Assembly: GCA_027946555.1 (NCBI GenBank)
Contig: JAPEVC010000159.1
Coordinates: 22,359 to 86,358 of the forward strand
Length of the DNA stretch: 64,000 bases
From: Gnomoniopsis sp. IMI 355080
Lineage: Eukaryota; Ascomycota; Sordariomycetes; Diaporthales; Gnomoniaceae
Direction: 5' to 3'
The notes under the pieces are model-generated. The model was given only the letters and a program-made list of their open reading frames with translations, was not told the DNA's origin and ran no database searches. The position numbers and the translations under genes are program-made. Below, in pieces: positions 33,498 to 45,644 of this stretch. Position 1 is the first letter of the stretch; the number at the start of each line of letters is the position of its first letter.

Positions 33498-34515
33498 AAT
33501 AATTCATATCGGATCTTTTGCAGGAAGGGAGCGAGCGAGGTTTTGGTGGAATGGTTGCGGCGTTCGACGATACCATAGAAGGGCCAAGGCGAAGGAATAG
33601 GGCTAACAAAACTAATAAAAGCTTATTGATCCAACACCCCCCCTCCCCGGGTACCATCAACACAATCCCAAATAAGATAGACGAACTGTCAACTCAGGCT
33701 TTCACGACTCATGACTAGGCAAGTCAGATGTGCGAATACAAGGAACTCGACAGGTCACTGCAATGCGCGTGTCCAGACTCTCAGTCGCCGACAGCTGGAC
33801 TTAAAGTAGTGTCTGGGGTAAAAACTGTCAAATTTTCTTCCCTTTTTTTCTCACTTTGCTATATAATCCCCCGCAAATACCAAGTTTTCAGGACCAGACC
33901 GCCAAGACGCAACAGTTGTAGCCTTTGTCTTCTCGAAGTGCACGACGTCAAGATACCACTTCAGTCAACAATGAAAGGAATTACTCGAGTCAGAATAACG
34001 GCCTCAACGCTCTCCCATTATAGGTTCGTAGATATCTTTCTGAAATTGCACGAGAACTACTACCAGTCCTCATGTCAGCCCGCTAATGAGCGATGCCTGA
34101 TATCTGGCCGGCGGTGGTGGGGGTACTCACTTCTTTAAAACCCCCCAAACCGCCCCCAGCTATAATATACCCTACCTATTGGTATACTTATGCGCAGCGA
34201 CTGGTCGCTCGCTCGCTCGCATCTATCGCAGTGGAAACTAGTAAGCAGGAAGTAAGACGGAGGTTACACTGCACATTTTAAATCTCACCACGAGACCAGG
34301 GCCCCGGTTTTCAGCTAGGAATTTTGCGTCCACTCAAAACTGCTTACCTACCTAGATACCTACCTCCTTGCCCAGCCAGCTGGGCCTTTGGGAAAATGGA
34401 ACTCCCAACATCTTTAATTTTCAAGTTGGTTTCCTTTGAACGCATTGATTTTTTGCCTTTGGAATATCTTGAGTCATTTCCGAATACAGCAGTGGACTAG
34501 AGGAAACAGAAGAAG
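33498..34515. other. Intergenic
   Basis: A TATATAA at ~33860 stands ~110 nt before an ATG at 33970 with a 55-codon open frame; this has no family features and I do not call it a gene. A degenerate palindrome (ACCTAGATAC) is near 34348. Confidence 0.5.
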
Positions 34516-35572
34516 ATGTGGCTGTTCCCTTCGCGACAGGGAACCACGGTCGTGGCATTATGTATCCTCGTCATCATCTTTCACTCGAACGCAGCATTGG
34601 CGCAAGGATCGGACACAAAATGGCTCTACCCAACTGATGGCCTCACATTCTACTATCAAGACACAGTCAACATCACATACCAGAGCACGGTCTCCCTGCC
34701 ATATTTGGGGATATACTGCATCAATGGTGTCGGACAATGTACGTGCCCCCCCCCCGGCCCAAGTCCGCCAACATCTCAACAGAATTCCGCACGGGTTGCT
34801 AACAGTTGTGTGTGTGTGTTGTAGTTATGCAAGACGCCAAAATACCAGCAGTGGACGCGACAGCCACACTGACAGCCCCTATCACGTTGGAGTTGCAAAA
34901 CGGCACAGACTTGCAGGCGACTGACGTAGACAGTTGCTGGTTTGATGTGCGGGTGAGCTATAATGGTGATGGATCGAATGGGCCTACCTGGAAGTACATT
35001 CATACTACGCGGGACTCCGGACCCGTAAGTGATCCTTTCTTTGCTTGTGTCGTATTCAACACATCCATCAGCTCACCCAAATACAGTCGACGCTTGGGTT
35101 ATCTGCCTCAACCACAAGCAATTCTGCTTCAGAAACAACAACATCGACTTCTGCCGTGACTACAACATCTGTCTCGACTACAACAGGCTCCTCGATCACG
35201 AGCGCCACCGCATCGACAACGTCGCAAGCGAGCCAAACATCCACCACAGGTCTCAGCTCCTCCTCTTCCTCCTCGTCGACCGGCCTATCCTCCTCCGCGG
35301 CAATAGGTATCGGCGTCGCAGCTGGCGTCGTAGGTATCCTAGCAGTACTTGCCATCTTTTTTATTATCCGCAGACATCGAAGGCTCAGGCGGCACCAGCG
35401 AGACGAGGGGCTACCAGCCAGTGCAGGGCCCATGTCACAGGCTGGCAAGCCGGAATTGGCATATTATGGGAATCACTATGAGCCGCAGGATCCACATACT
35501 CGAAATGCATCTCGGAATCCTGTGGAGTTGGATTCCTCTTTGAACACGCATGCGGTGGAAATGCAGGGTTAA
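34516..35572 (+). CDS. Mid2-like Ser/Thr-rich single-pass membrane protein
   Basis: Three exons, 34516..34738, 34825..35024 and 35087..35572, give 302 aa. A signal peptide (~1-30, ending NAALAQG) is followed by an ectodomain of ~110 residues with a lone pair of Cys and several N-glycosylation sequons. A Ser/Thr stretch (~142-211) presumably carries O-mannose. One membrane helix follows (~212-235, AAIGIGVAAGVVGILAVLAIFFII), then a stop-transfer cluster RRHRRLRRHQR and a hydrophilic tail of ~60 residues. This plan matches fungal wall-stress sensors of the Mid2/Wsc type without a WSC domain; a sensor role is inference. Intron 1 contains a run of ten C (34746-34755) and a TG repeat just before its acceptor. 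Reading frames differ between exons, so splicing is required. Confidence 0.82.
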
Positions 35573-36285
35573 TGTGAATTGAGTTGAGCGTCGGCAGCAT
35601 GGCTTTGGAGCGGGCGTTCTGGATGAAAGCATTTCATGTGGGCGTTTATTATGCTTGCAGTGTGCAGAGCTTATACAGTCAGCACAAAGGCGTTCCGTGT
35701 TTTCTCCCCAAAGGCCTTCCTGTTCTGTCCTTTTTATATGTCGAACATGCAAGAAATCCCTGGTTTCTGGCTGGGGGGAGAAAGGGGGATCCGCTCTTCG
35801 CCCACAAAGATGCCCGAGGGTAACCCAGTCGTCCTCCACTTTGTTTCAAGTATAAGCACGTGTCGAAACTCGCCCTGGGAAACATTGATGCTCCGCTGAT
35901 ATTTCCGAGTGTCACTGTTCTACCAATACTACCAAAAGTCCGTGACTTCCGGCATTTGGTCATGCAAGTTTGGCCAGAAATGGGGGAGGGATGGTCCAGG
36001 GGGATTGGAGGAAAATCCACGAGAGTTCGGGATCACAATACCACCCCCTTCAGCACGAGTTGCGGAACCTTGTGAACGCACAACACGGAGGCAGCATTTG
36101 GTCCTCCTATTTTGGCAAAGACTCTCGTTCCGCGATATCTATGAGGCCCCCGTTCTTTTGTGTTTTGTCTTTTGCGGAGCTGTAGATCATCGTATATAAG
36201 TCTCAGCTGACTCCGCCAAGCCGTTTTCCCTCAACATCAGATGAACTATAACTCTCAACTAAGCCTGAAGCTTCCCTTGTTGAAG
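35573..36285. other. Intergenic, pectate lyase promoter
   Basis: The 3' flank of the Mid2-like gene, G-rich stretches near 35970-36010 and the TATA box at 36193. No gene seen. Confidence 0.55.
36193..36199 (+). promoter_or_regulatory. TATA box of the pectate lyase gene
   Basis: TATATAA, 93 nt upstream of the ATG at 36286, followed by a pyrimidine-containing start region (ccctcaacatcag). Confidence 0.55.
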
Positions 36286-37374
36286 ATGCTGGCATCCACG
36301 ATCCTCAAATCAGCCTTCTTGGCACTGGTGCCCTCTGCCTCAGCCCTCGCCTTCCCAGGCGCTGTAGGCTTTGGCTCCTCTGCGACCGGTGGCACGGGCG
36401 GCACCTCGTACGTTGTCAGCAACCTGGACGACTCGGGCGCGGGCTCGTTCCGCGACGCGGTCAGCGAGTCCAACCGGATCATCACCTTCTCCGTCAGCGG
36501 CTACATCCAGCTCGAATCCGCCGTGTCGCTGTCGTCCGACATCACCATCAACGGCACGACCGCGCCCTCGCCTGGCATCGGCATCATGGCCGGCGAGGTC
36601 TCCGCCTCGGATAAAGACAACATCATCATCGTCGGGCTCCGGATGCGGCAGGGCAGCTTGGACTCGGACACGGGCAAGAGCGCGTTTAACATGGGCGGTG
36701 GGAGTAACATCATCCTCGACCACTGCTCGTTTGCCTACGGCCAGTGGGATAGCGTCGATGCCGTGGGCGCGGTGAACATCACCGTCAGCAATAGTATCAT
36801 CGCCTTTCCCATCGGACAGCAGTTTGGCGCGCACGTCGAGACAGGGCCCGCGACGTTCTTTGGGAACTTGTGGGTGAGCATCCACAACCGCCAGCCACTC
36901 GCCAAGTCGAACACGCAGTACATCAACAACGTCATCTACAATTACCAAGCAGCGTACACCACGGCAGACACCAGCGGGGACTTTAGCCATGACATCCTGT
37001 ACAACTACTTCATCACAGGCCCCAGCACGACCAGTGCCAGCGACCGATACTATCAGATCGAGTCGAACCAACAGGCCTATGCGGTGGGGAACTATGGCGA
37101 TGCAAGCAACGACGGGACCCTGAACGGGGCCCAAGAGAATCAGATTGGGGATGCGACGGTGCTGGATGCGCCGTGGGAGTCGACGTCGACTACGATTGTC
37201 AAGTGGAGCGCTGCAGACGCCGTCACGAATGTGCTGGCCAGCGCGGGTGCGCAGCCGCGGGATGAGGTGGATGCTTTGGCTGTGTCGCAGGTGAAGAGCT
37301 ATGGTACAGAGGGGACAATCTATGGCGACCAAGACGATACGGGGCTTTCCAATGGGGGTTATGGAACGCTGTGA
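36286..37374 (+). CDS. Secreted pectate lyase, polysaccharide lyase family 1
   Basis: A single exon of 362 aa. I chose the ATG at 36286 because it begins the signal peptide (MLASTILKSAFLALVPSASALA); an in-frame ATG at 36241 adds 15 hydrophilic residues. The mature enzyme starts FPGAVGFG, then GGTGGTSYVVSNLDDSGAGSFRDAV and the stacked beta-helix strands of PL1: ITFSVSGYIQL, DITINGTTAPSPGIGI, NIIILDHCSFAYG-type and TQYINNVIYNY. PL1 lyases cleave polygalacturonate by calcium-dependent beta-elimination; this suggests plant material as a food or host. GC content and third-position GC are much higher than in the flanks, which also opens a long antisense frame (36340..37407) that I take as a shadow. 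Confidence 0.92.
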   Translation: MLASTILKSAFLALVPSASALAFPGAVGFGSSATGGTGGTSYVVSNLDDSGAGSFRDAVSESNRIITFSVSGYIQLESAVSLSSDITINGTTAPSPGIGIMAGEVSASDKDNIIIVGLRMRQGSLDSDTGKSAFNMGGGSNIILDHCSFAYGQWDSVDAVGAVNITVSNSIIAFPIGQQFGAHVETGPATFFGNLWVSIHNRQPLAKSNTQYINNVIYNYQAAYTTADTSGDFSHDILYNYFITGPSTTSASDRYYQIESNQQAYAVGNYGDASNDGTLNGAQENQIGDATVLDAPWESTSTTIVKWSAADAVTNVLASAGAQPRDEVDALAVSQVKSYGTEGTIYGDQDDTGLSNGGYGTL

Positions 37375-38127
37375 AGGGAAACTTGGGGTTTGCCTACCAG
37401 CCGGCACTTTTCCACTTGTACATAGTTGTTACCTGTTGATTTACTTACAAATCATACCACATACAAAATTCTCATCTCATCTTGTTGCATATAACCAAGC
37501 CGCCTGAGGTGTTGGTGCATGACAGCCAATCCCCAAACAGGTAAAGACTTTCTACCTGTTTGTGTACCTAGAAGCATCGAAGCTTGTCTTCATAAGTCAT
37601 AGCCTACGGGCACCGACCATGGTAATCCCACAATAGTCCGTGGCGATAGATTGAAAACATCGGACGTCTATTGGGAACTTAGAAAATCCGGGGTTGGTAA
37701 TCGTGAAATTGCCACTAGTAGAGGACTACTAGATCTTGGCCTGAATTTAACGCCCTACCCACTTGGGTAGTAATACGTAGGCCTAGAAGCCCCGTGGATT
37801 TGAGAGGCATAGAGAAAAGGGCCAAGTCTGCATCCCGGATTGAGGATTTTTGAGTAGACATTGGGCGTGTGCCCATCGCACCGTACAGTGCTCACCACAC
37901 CCAATTCGCCGCGTGAAACCCAGACTATCTTACACCTCACGACCACCTGCATTATGCTGAAACGAGCCTCAGCCCTGGTCATATAGACCCAAAACAATCT
38001 CTTGTTGTTGACTGACTATGCATTATGCCGAACGCCGTCAATGACAACATTGAAAAGGCCATTACCAACTATTACACCTAGCCGTTCACTGCTTTCCCTA
38101 GTGTATCATTACCTCAGCAGCCTGCGG
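37375..38127. other. Intergenic with dispersed repeat copy 2
   Basis: Between convergent genes. It contains the repeat 37775..37881 and its flanking inverted repeat. Confidence 0.6.
37775..37881 (+). repeat. Dispersed repeat, copy 2 (degraded)
   Basis: The partner of 15275..15382 in the same orientation, equal in length to within a base. A short inverted repeat (CTACCCA/TGGGTAG) lies immediately before it at about 37754-37769. Confidence 0.75.
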
Positions 38128-39476
38128 TCACACCACTTGGGACGGCACCTGTTTCTGGTGTTCGCTGTCGTCTCGAGCTGACGGCGGTCGTGAGTCGTGT
38201 TGGTCTTGCTTCCACGTCGGTGAGACTGGGGGGCTTCTGCTTGTCGACAGATGTGTCAAGTTCACAGTCTCCAGGTGTGGGTAAAGTGAAGCGTCCGATG
38301 GTTTTCTGTGGAATATGTCGGGTTTCGCGGTACCGTCTGAACCAATCGAATCGTCCATACGGCCCGGATACTTGTTGGGATGACGAAAGTTTTGTACTTT
38401 CCTCCATGTGAAGATGGGTTTTAGTGCTGGCACACTGGCGCAGAGGATGGCGGTGTTGACTTCCAACATCGAGTAGAGATTGACCTGCGGGCACCAGTCA
38501 GGCAAGAACTAATGAAGTAGATTTTGGTCTAGACTTACCGGAATGCCATCCCGAGAGGGATCCGTTGACAGAGTGAATTGGTAGATACTTTGCAGACGGA
38601 CGATGGACATGATGGCAGCGAAAGTGCCTGCACCAAAGATACAAACGAGGGCAATCTTTTCTTTCGTAGGCCGGTTAAGAATGCCGAGCGTCTTCATCGG
38701 TAACGCCAAGATCCAAATGTCCGTCACGATGTTGATCCCTGATGTAGCTGTATTACGGTGTCAGCACATATGCCTGGGGACTGGGGGGTGTGGGGAACCA
38801 TGGCAGGAATATTTACAGTAAAAGAAAGCCGTTGTGTTGATGCAGAAACCAGGCATCAGTCCTGTCAAATCCCACATCTTCTCCAAAGGCGAACATTGAC
38901 TGAACGTGACAGCGATGCAAATGAAGGTGAAGATAACCTCGAAAGCAATAGTGGCGTGGCAGCACATGCGGAAGCGCTCCGTGACGGCTGCAAATAAAGT
39001 TAGTTTTCTTGGCTTGAACGGTCGGTGATGTACACCTGTTTTAGGGAGATTGGCGGCATACCGAAACGGAGATACAAGTCGACGATGGAGGCTTTTATGG
39101 CGCCAACAATCATGTAATATGTGGCCTCAATGGCCAAAGTAGTCTTCAGCTGTTTCACCGCCATGTCCATGGTTATCGTTGATGAAGGAAAGCCGGTGTG
39201 GTTTGCCTTCAGGATCAAGATCTCTAGCATGTATCCAATTGTAAAAGTGAGGGCGATTAATATGGAGTAATCGTCCCTCCCCGGGTTGCGTATCAGTATG
39301 AACCGGACAATACATCTGGTCAGGACAGCAAGTGCTGAGTGAAGCATTAGCGAAAGTAGTTCCTGGTTGGGTGTCGTTGGACTCGTGAACGAATAAGCCG
39401 ACTTACTGGAGACAGTCGTCATGACGATGGCCACGTACACGAGGCCATCTTGGCGCTGTTGATCAGTCATTGCCAT
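38128..39476 (-). CDS. Fungal 7-TM rhodopsin-like integral membrane protein (Pth11-related)
   Basis: Five exons on the minus strand, 39476..39407, 39334..39062, 38987..38817, 38747..38539 and 38484..38128, give 359 aa. All four introns (72, 74, 69 and 54 nt) have GTAAGT, GTATGC, GTAAAT or GTAAGT donors and restore frame. Family marks are RCIVRFILIRNPGRDDY after TM1, A-x-KASIVDLYLRF, the F-x-C-x-P segment QCSPLEKMWDLT, NIVTDIWILALPM and IVRLQSIYQF. The tail is hydrophilic with many Ser, Thr and Pro and no CFEM. Exon 1 seems short: the N-terminus has only ~20 residues in the first helix before intron 1, so an upstream exon is possible. The role is presumably membrane receptor or sensor, by family. 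Confidence 0.85.
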
Positions 39477-42400
39477 AGCGTCTATTGGTATGGCCTCGAG
39501 GCTCTTTTCAGTAGCATCCGTAATATGAAAGCATGCGTATTCGCATTCACAATCCGCCTTTGGAAAAGATCAAGCCCCACAAGCCTTGGGTACCGTGGAA
39601 TACTTGTATTCCGACAACTGGAAGATGTGTGAAGCGTGCGATGTTCAGAGGACGAATGCATTCATGTTGAACTCACAGTGCGACCAAAGTCCGCGCATAT
39701 TTCATTATAGATAGTTTAGTCGAGATCGTCTCTGTGTGTGACCCATCTCGCCTGATATGCAACTTTGTGCAGAGTTCGAGATGTAAGGCAAATCGAGGCT
39801 TACTTTCCGCTGAGCAACACGGAGTGGGTAGCATTCCGTGCCATGATGCGCCATCGTAAGCTCAGTTAATCAGGTCCCTGACACCACTCTGGAACAGCAG
39901 TGTTGCGTTGGGTTAAACTTACTTCTTGCTTTGGGGTTAGCTTGTACCTGTCGATCTTGCCCATTAAACGTCCTCGGCCCTCCTACGCATGGTGATCTAC
40001 CTCTGCACGAAACCGTGGTTCGCACAGACGCTTGTCATAAAAGAAGACGGCAAGACAATGTCCCGCGCTCCTAGAGCAAGGTCATGCCTTGACCACTCCG
40101 TCGGCATGACCCGTCTCTTTGCAGGACCTCCTGGTCCAAGCTTGCTCTATAGCAGCAATACAACTATGATTTATTGATTGGGGCTTGTTATTATTCGCGG
40201 AAACTTGGTTCGCCATCGGCAAGGCACCACAATTTCCCGTGGTTGATTTCTACCCTTGGCACAGCGATGCGAGAAACAACTGTTCAAACTGTTCGTTTCG
40301 TAAACACCTTCCCCACAACTCTGTTTGCCTCCTATATCTGGGTGCTAAGCTCGACTTCCACAACGTTTCAGCAACTCCAACGGACCTTCAACAGCACCCC
40401 GATTGGAGAGGACTGACTACCAAGGCTGCGCAAAGACGTGAATCCGACATACTCGGTAGAAGAAAAAAACTCTATGTGGAGAGATCGCGTTGTATGCCCA
40501 GGTGGCGTTACCGTATGTCCGACTTGTAAGCCTTAAAACGATGCAATAGCAGCGACCGACCGGCCAAATTAGTATGAAATTAGAATTGCAATAACAGTCT
40601 CATCACCTGACATGCGCATCTGCGTTACTTTGTTCCTGCGTGCGACCCGAATAAGCTTTACAAGCTCGCTTGCCGCGACCTGACGGAAAAACGATGAATT
40701 ATAAAATCAAGATTTGACAAACAGCAATGCCCTATACAGGTACCAACGTGATTTCGCTAAGCAAGTTTAGATTCCGGTCATACTGAAGATTGTCTCGAAC
40801 TACTTCAATGTGGGCTTATTATGACGCCCGCGAGGTCACTTGCCAGGTTCATACCCACACCAAGGGGCTGAGAAGTTGACTTTTGCTGGATGTTTCAATG
40901 CTTGCATTCAGGCAATCATAAGTAACTTTGACCAGGTGTTGCTCTGACGCGCGGCAAAGCTCGTCTTTGTGCAGGTGGCAAGGGCAAGGCTCCTCCGAGC
41001 GGGAAAAACATGGAAGGTTTTCCAGGTAACGGATCCTACGGGATAATCTGGTGTTCATGGGTGCCGGCAACGTGCAGTGGAACTGGCAAGTGACATAAAA
41101 CCTGCTTCAGAGTTCGAAGTCCCTTAAACTCTATTGAAGCTCCACGAAATCGAAACATGTAAGTATTTTCAACGTCTCTTTTCAGGAGTCCGAACCAACT
41201 TCCAGCAGGAGTATATTGCACTTCATGGTCCGCACATATACGCTATTAGATGATGTACGATGGACAAATGGACCATAGTAGCGGCCCCCCCCTTCGCCTT
41301 TGAATTAAAGCATCACATAATGAAGATATCACCATGTGCGGTATGCCAGGTGGATTATAGAATACACCTGTCTCTTTTCTCTCAAAGATACTACCTGGGT
41401 GCAGTAGAATTATGATCTGTATCGTTTGCACACTGGAATGAGAGGTATCGTGTACGGAGTTGCCCCGCTGTATTTGGAGCTCCGCTTGCCTGCGTGATCG
41501 ATCAACCTTATTTTGACGTCCACCTCTAATTTGATGGAGGAACTCCAAGACATCTCACAGTCTGGCGATATCTGCTAGCTTGTTCATGCGTGCTCATATC
41601 CTTCAACACTTGAGAGCTTATGCCACATCAAATTACTGGAACACGAGGAAGCCGTGTGGAGCCTCCGACAGTCAAGTACTTCTAATCATCAAGCGGCTTC
41701 AGGACTATGTTCAAAGTTTTTGCCTGCCCAGGCGGAGCTGAATTAAAATTATCCATGCTCCAGCGACTTTAGCTCGTCGCGCGTTTACAGCTTCTTTCCA
41801 AATCTAAGAAAAGGAAAGAAGTACACTTGTATGTAATCTCCTTTGCAAATCATGTGACCCTCCATATATGCATTCTAATATACTCATCTCGTTTTTAGCT
41901 ATAGGCTGGCTTGAATGTAACTTTCATCCCTAGACCGCCCGCGGTCTAGACTGATCAAAATTGTCCTCCCCTAAAGTTTCACAGCATCCCATTTTTGATC
42001 CCGAACCACAAGCAGTAACCTGTTTAATTCTACGAAATGAAAATAAGCTTTTGTCTATAAGTAGCATACTCACAGCTTGACCGAGTGGTCTTGTACGCCA
42101 AGCCTCGGGTTTGCCCATACAGGCAAACCTTTGTAATCCTGCATAGATGGATGCGGACGAAAATCTGGCGCCGTTGGAGTTTGAGACCCAGTCTTGCGAT
42201 GAGACGGGCTTCACTTCCGAAATGATCTATCACAATCCTACATGACGGACCGAATACCTCATAGGGTCGACCGGTGTGGTCTCTTTGCTTTTTTGCTGAC
42301 AGTCTACTGCCATGGCTATCTCCCGTCCTTGTCCGGGTTGCTGATACACCGCGAAGACTGGTTCGATCGACACGTCAATGTTCTTATGCGCGGCGCCGGT

Positions 42401-44192
42401 AAACATCATTGGGCACCATTGCAGATCCCCCAGCGGAACTTCCCGATGAAGACATTTTTTTTTTATTCTTGGCGCCTGGTGATGGCTCGTTTTTTATGAA
42501 CTCAGTGTGGACAGTTCATTGTCGGAATGTTGAAGCTTCGTCCTTTCAAGCGCAACTGGGGAGTAAGGGGGCGCTTCAAACGACTGTGAGACGAAGTGAA
42601 GTGGGACCCGGCGATAGTGTTGTTGGAAAGGTCTGATGCTCGCAGAGAACCAATAGACAGCAAAGGCGTAACTATTGCAGCTTCTGGTGGCTGCCCCTGG
42701 TGAACCAAAGTGTTTCTTTCAGGTAATCAGCAGCGAACAGCTGGAGTGCTGCCTCATTCAATGCTGCATTCACAGCCATGTCGACCCGAATGTCCTTTTG
42801 CCAAAGAATTTTTTGAATCTTCCCAGTGATCTTACCTACATCTTTCGAATATCCTGATCATGTTGCTCTTTGCTCGGTCGCTTTCTGTTCTAAACGTAAT
42901 CCTCGAGCGCCACAGACAATCCCTTGAGTCGTTCAAGCTCTGCAAACCAATGGGGCGCCATTCCGTTGGCCCAATATGAATCTTCCCGATCTTCCAACAT
43001 ATTGAATGTAGAAGTCCGTCTTTGTGAGGTATTTGCAAGTTCATTTACCATGATATTTCCCCAACAATCAACCGGCGCATTCATAGAGCTGTTCCAAACT
43101 ACGTTTGCTTGCAAACAGCTCACGCGTTAACTCAGCCCACTGTGTTGATGCGACGCCTTCGAGACAGAGACCGCCCGACTCTTGAAGCTCCATTGAGGAT
43201 GGCATCCGTCTGGCCACTACATCAAACGGATCCCCAAGCCGACCATGACCTTCGACGAGGAAGGTGGTCATCATTGAAGAACGGTCAAAAATAGCCCTGA
43301 TTAAGGCCTGTGTTTTATGGAATCACAGCCTCGTTCTCAGAATACGACCAAGGGCATTTACAAGGATAGAAGTTGGTAGAGCCCACCATCCAGGATGGCC
43401 TTGATAACACAATCAACGTGGTATCAGTTCAAATGGGAGACTTAGAATATCAGCGGAGACCTTACTGGTGATCTTATAAGGATGTAATCCATTCTTTAGG
43501 CGTGCCTGCCCATCTCACCCAATTCTCGGGACGACAGATGAGCTAGAACCACCACATTAGTCTTGTGATGGTGACATTTCCAGGATGACCGCACCACTTG
43601 TAGCCCCAAAGAATTTAGACCGGATTGGAAGCCAAAGCCAATGATAAGGCGGTTATTGAAACCAAGTCACCGCCTGGTCGGAAAGAGTAATCAGTGCGAC
43701 GGATCAGCCAACCCTGGATGCTCCAAAGCTAGAAAGGTTCCTCCGAAGGCTGGCCTCGGCAATAGTTCGATCCAGAGATTGATGTCGGCCGGGGGCCTCG
43801 AATAGATGACTCAGGGATAAACGGCGGAAGTTGCACTCCTGTCATATTGTGAGGCTAGGCAGTTAAATCATACCTAGAAATTAACAGTACAAGCCACTGT
43901 TGAGCCCAATCGAGGCAAGATTCTAGAGCACCGTACGAAGCAAAAGCTGAAATGGTGTGGGAGGGAAGGATGGTTAAAACACAGAGATGTTGAATAGTGG
44001 TTTCGCGGGTATGACTGTAGAAAGTCAAACAACAAAGTCCTGTAACAGAGACGACAGACTAGCAGTCCGAGAAAAGAGGCACGATCTTTGGCTCAGCATG
44101 AACGTGGCCGGCTTGAAGAATAAGGACTTTAAGGTTGCAGTGCAAACTGTAAATTTTGGGAGGATCGAGAACAGCTCTATTGCAGAGCTTAA
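39477..44192. other. 4.7-kb stretch without a supported gene
   Basis: Only short broken frames on both strands. A perfect inverted repeat with 9-bp arms (CTAGACCGC/GCGGTCTAG, 41930-41949) is present. On the minus strand, frames at 43274-43068 and 43123-42890 overlap in different phases and look like remains of one gene, but no family is recognisable. Confidence 0.5.
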
Positions 44193-45644
44193 TCACGCTC
44201 CATCATCTCCCTCGTCGTCGTTGTCCTCCTCCCCCTCCTCCCCCTCCTCCTCTTCATCCGAGCTAGAATCAGTGTCATCCAAGTTGGGATCAGGCATCAC
44301 GACGTCATTTAAGAAGGTCACCTGCAGCATTGTCAGTCTGGTGCTTGTTCTCACCAACAACCGCGGTGTGAGTTAGCGTACAAATCCAACCATGGCCCGT
44401 ATGATCTCGCCGATCTTGTCCTGGCCGTCTTCGTCAGTGAAGATGCTGTCAGGAAGGCCTTTCTTTCCGATGGTGAAGTTGCGCAGCTTCAGCAGCTCGA
44501 TATCTCGATGGTCGGCGTCGAATCCCTGGTGAGAAATGGTCAGAAATGCCATTGTACGACCATTGTACGACAACTGTAAGCAATATACCAATGCTCACCT
44601 TCGGCTTGGTCTTCAGCGCGCCCTCCTTGTTACTCTTACAGAATGCCTTGACGCACCCTTCTCTATCCCCAGCCTTGACCCCTGGCAAGAAAACCTTTCG
44701 AAATCGGTCCTCGGCCAGCATCTCGCGCCACCTTTGGGGCTGGCGATCGATGCTTCGCCTCAGCTTCGCCAATGCGGCCGCATCAGGCTGCCACAGTCCT
44801 CCGCCCACAAATGACGAGCCCGGCTCGCAGTGGACGTAGTAGCACGCATAGGGGCCCTTGCGACCGGTGCGCGAGAAGGCGGCGCTGTAGTAGGGCTTGT
44901 AGGGGGTCGGGTCTTTGGAGAAGCGGATGTCGCGGTAGACGCGGAAGATGACATCTTTTATGGGTAGCTCGGGTATGGTGGGGTCGAGGGTTGTGATGCG
45001 CGTGGTGAGGGTGGTTACGTAGGAGTGGAAGTCGTCGAGGGAGCGGCGGTACTCTTTGTCGTTGGCTGAATGGTGGCCAAAAGGTCAGCTACAGGAATTA
45101 TAGCCAGGGGTATGAGGATGTTTGTGTGTATCTGAAAAAGCAAAAGAGGATGGGGAAGCATACATTTTAGCCATGACCTCTTGTTATTCGCCTTGAGATC
45201 CTTCAAGAACAGTAGAGTGTTCTTGTGTAAACGGCTCTCCTCATATGGCACGCCGCCAATCTCCCGCAACTTGACAAGCGGCGTGATCGTGACTCGTGGC
45301 GGGGCATCTTCATCATCCTCATCGTCGACTTCCTCCGCGTCACTCTCTGGCTTCACATCGGAGTCATCGTCGGCATATTCATCCCCATCGTCGGCGTCAG
45401 ATTCGAACTTCGCCTTCTTACTCGGGGCCGCTGCTTTCTTTGCTGGCCTACCCCGTTTCTTCCTATTGCTGGTGCTGTTACCATTGGAAGGTGTTTGATA
45501 ATCTGAATTGTCCAATTCATCCTCGTCATCGCCGGAGTCACCCTCGAAATACTTGCTCTTTTGCCCCGAGGAGCTGATGCGTCCGGACCGCCGGCGGCCG
45601 GATGTCTCGGGGGTTCCGGGAGCCTTGTGCTTTTGCGCTGGCAT
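44193..45644 (-). CDS. DUF2461 family protein with acidic ends
   Basis: Four exons on the minus strand, 45644..45164, 45065..44599, 44525..44382 and 44321..44193, give 406 aa. Exon 1 codes for a disordered acidic/basic N-terminus (GRPAKKAA AT-hook-like stretch and long D/E runs) and then FLKDLKANNKRSWLK. Exon 2 has the DUF2461 core: DVIFRVYRDIRFSKDPTPYK, then FSRTGRKGPYACYYVH and SFVGGGLW. Exon 3 ends MVGF and exon 4 begins VTFLNDVVMPDP before an acidic tail of D, E and G; splicing here (60-nt intron, GTACGC...TGCAG) is needed to avoid an early stop after VR. The function of DUF2461 (TIGR02453) is not known. The lysine/acid-rich N-terminus suggests a nuclear location, as inference. Confidence 0.9.

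Noticed and set aside
36340..37407. 355-codon frame antisense to the pectate lyase
   Set aside because: It is a shadow of a gene with very GC-rich third positions; the sense frame has a signal peptide and PL1 motifs.
41930..42214. 94-codon minus-strand frame with a GTGAGT donor
   Set aside because: It begins with GTG, has no family resemblance and no clear neighbouring exons.
44373..44525. End of the DUF2461 gene at the stop after MVGFVR
   Set aside because: A GTACGC donor at 44381 and TGCAG acceptor at 44322 join the exon to VTFLNDVVMPDP and the acidic tail expected for the family.
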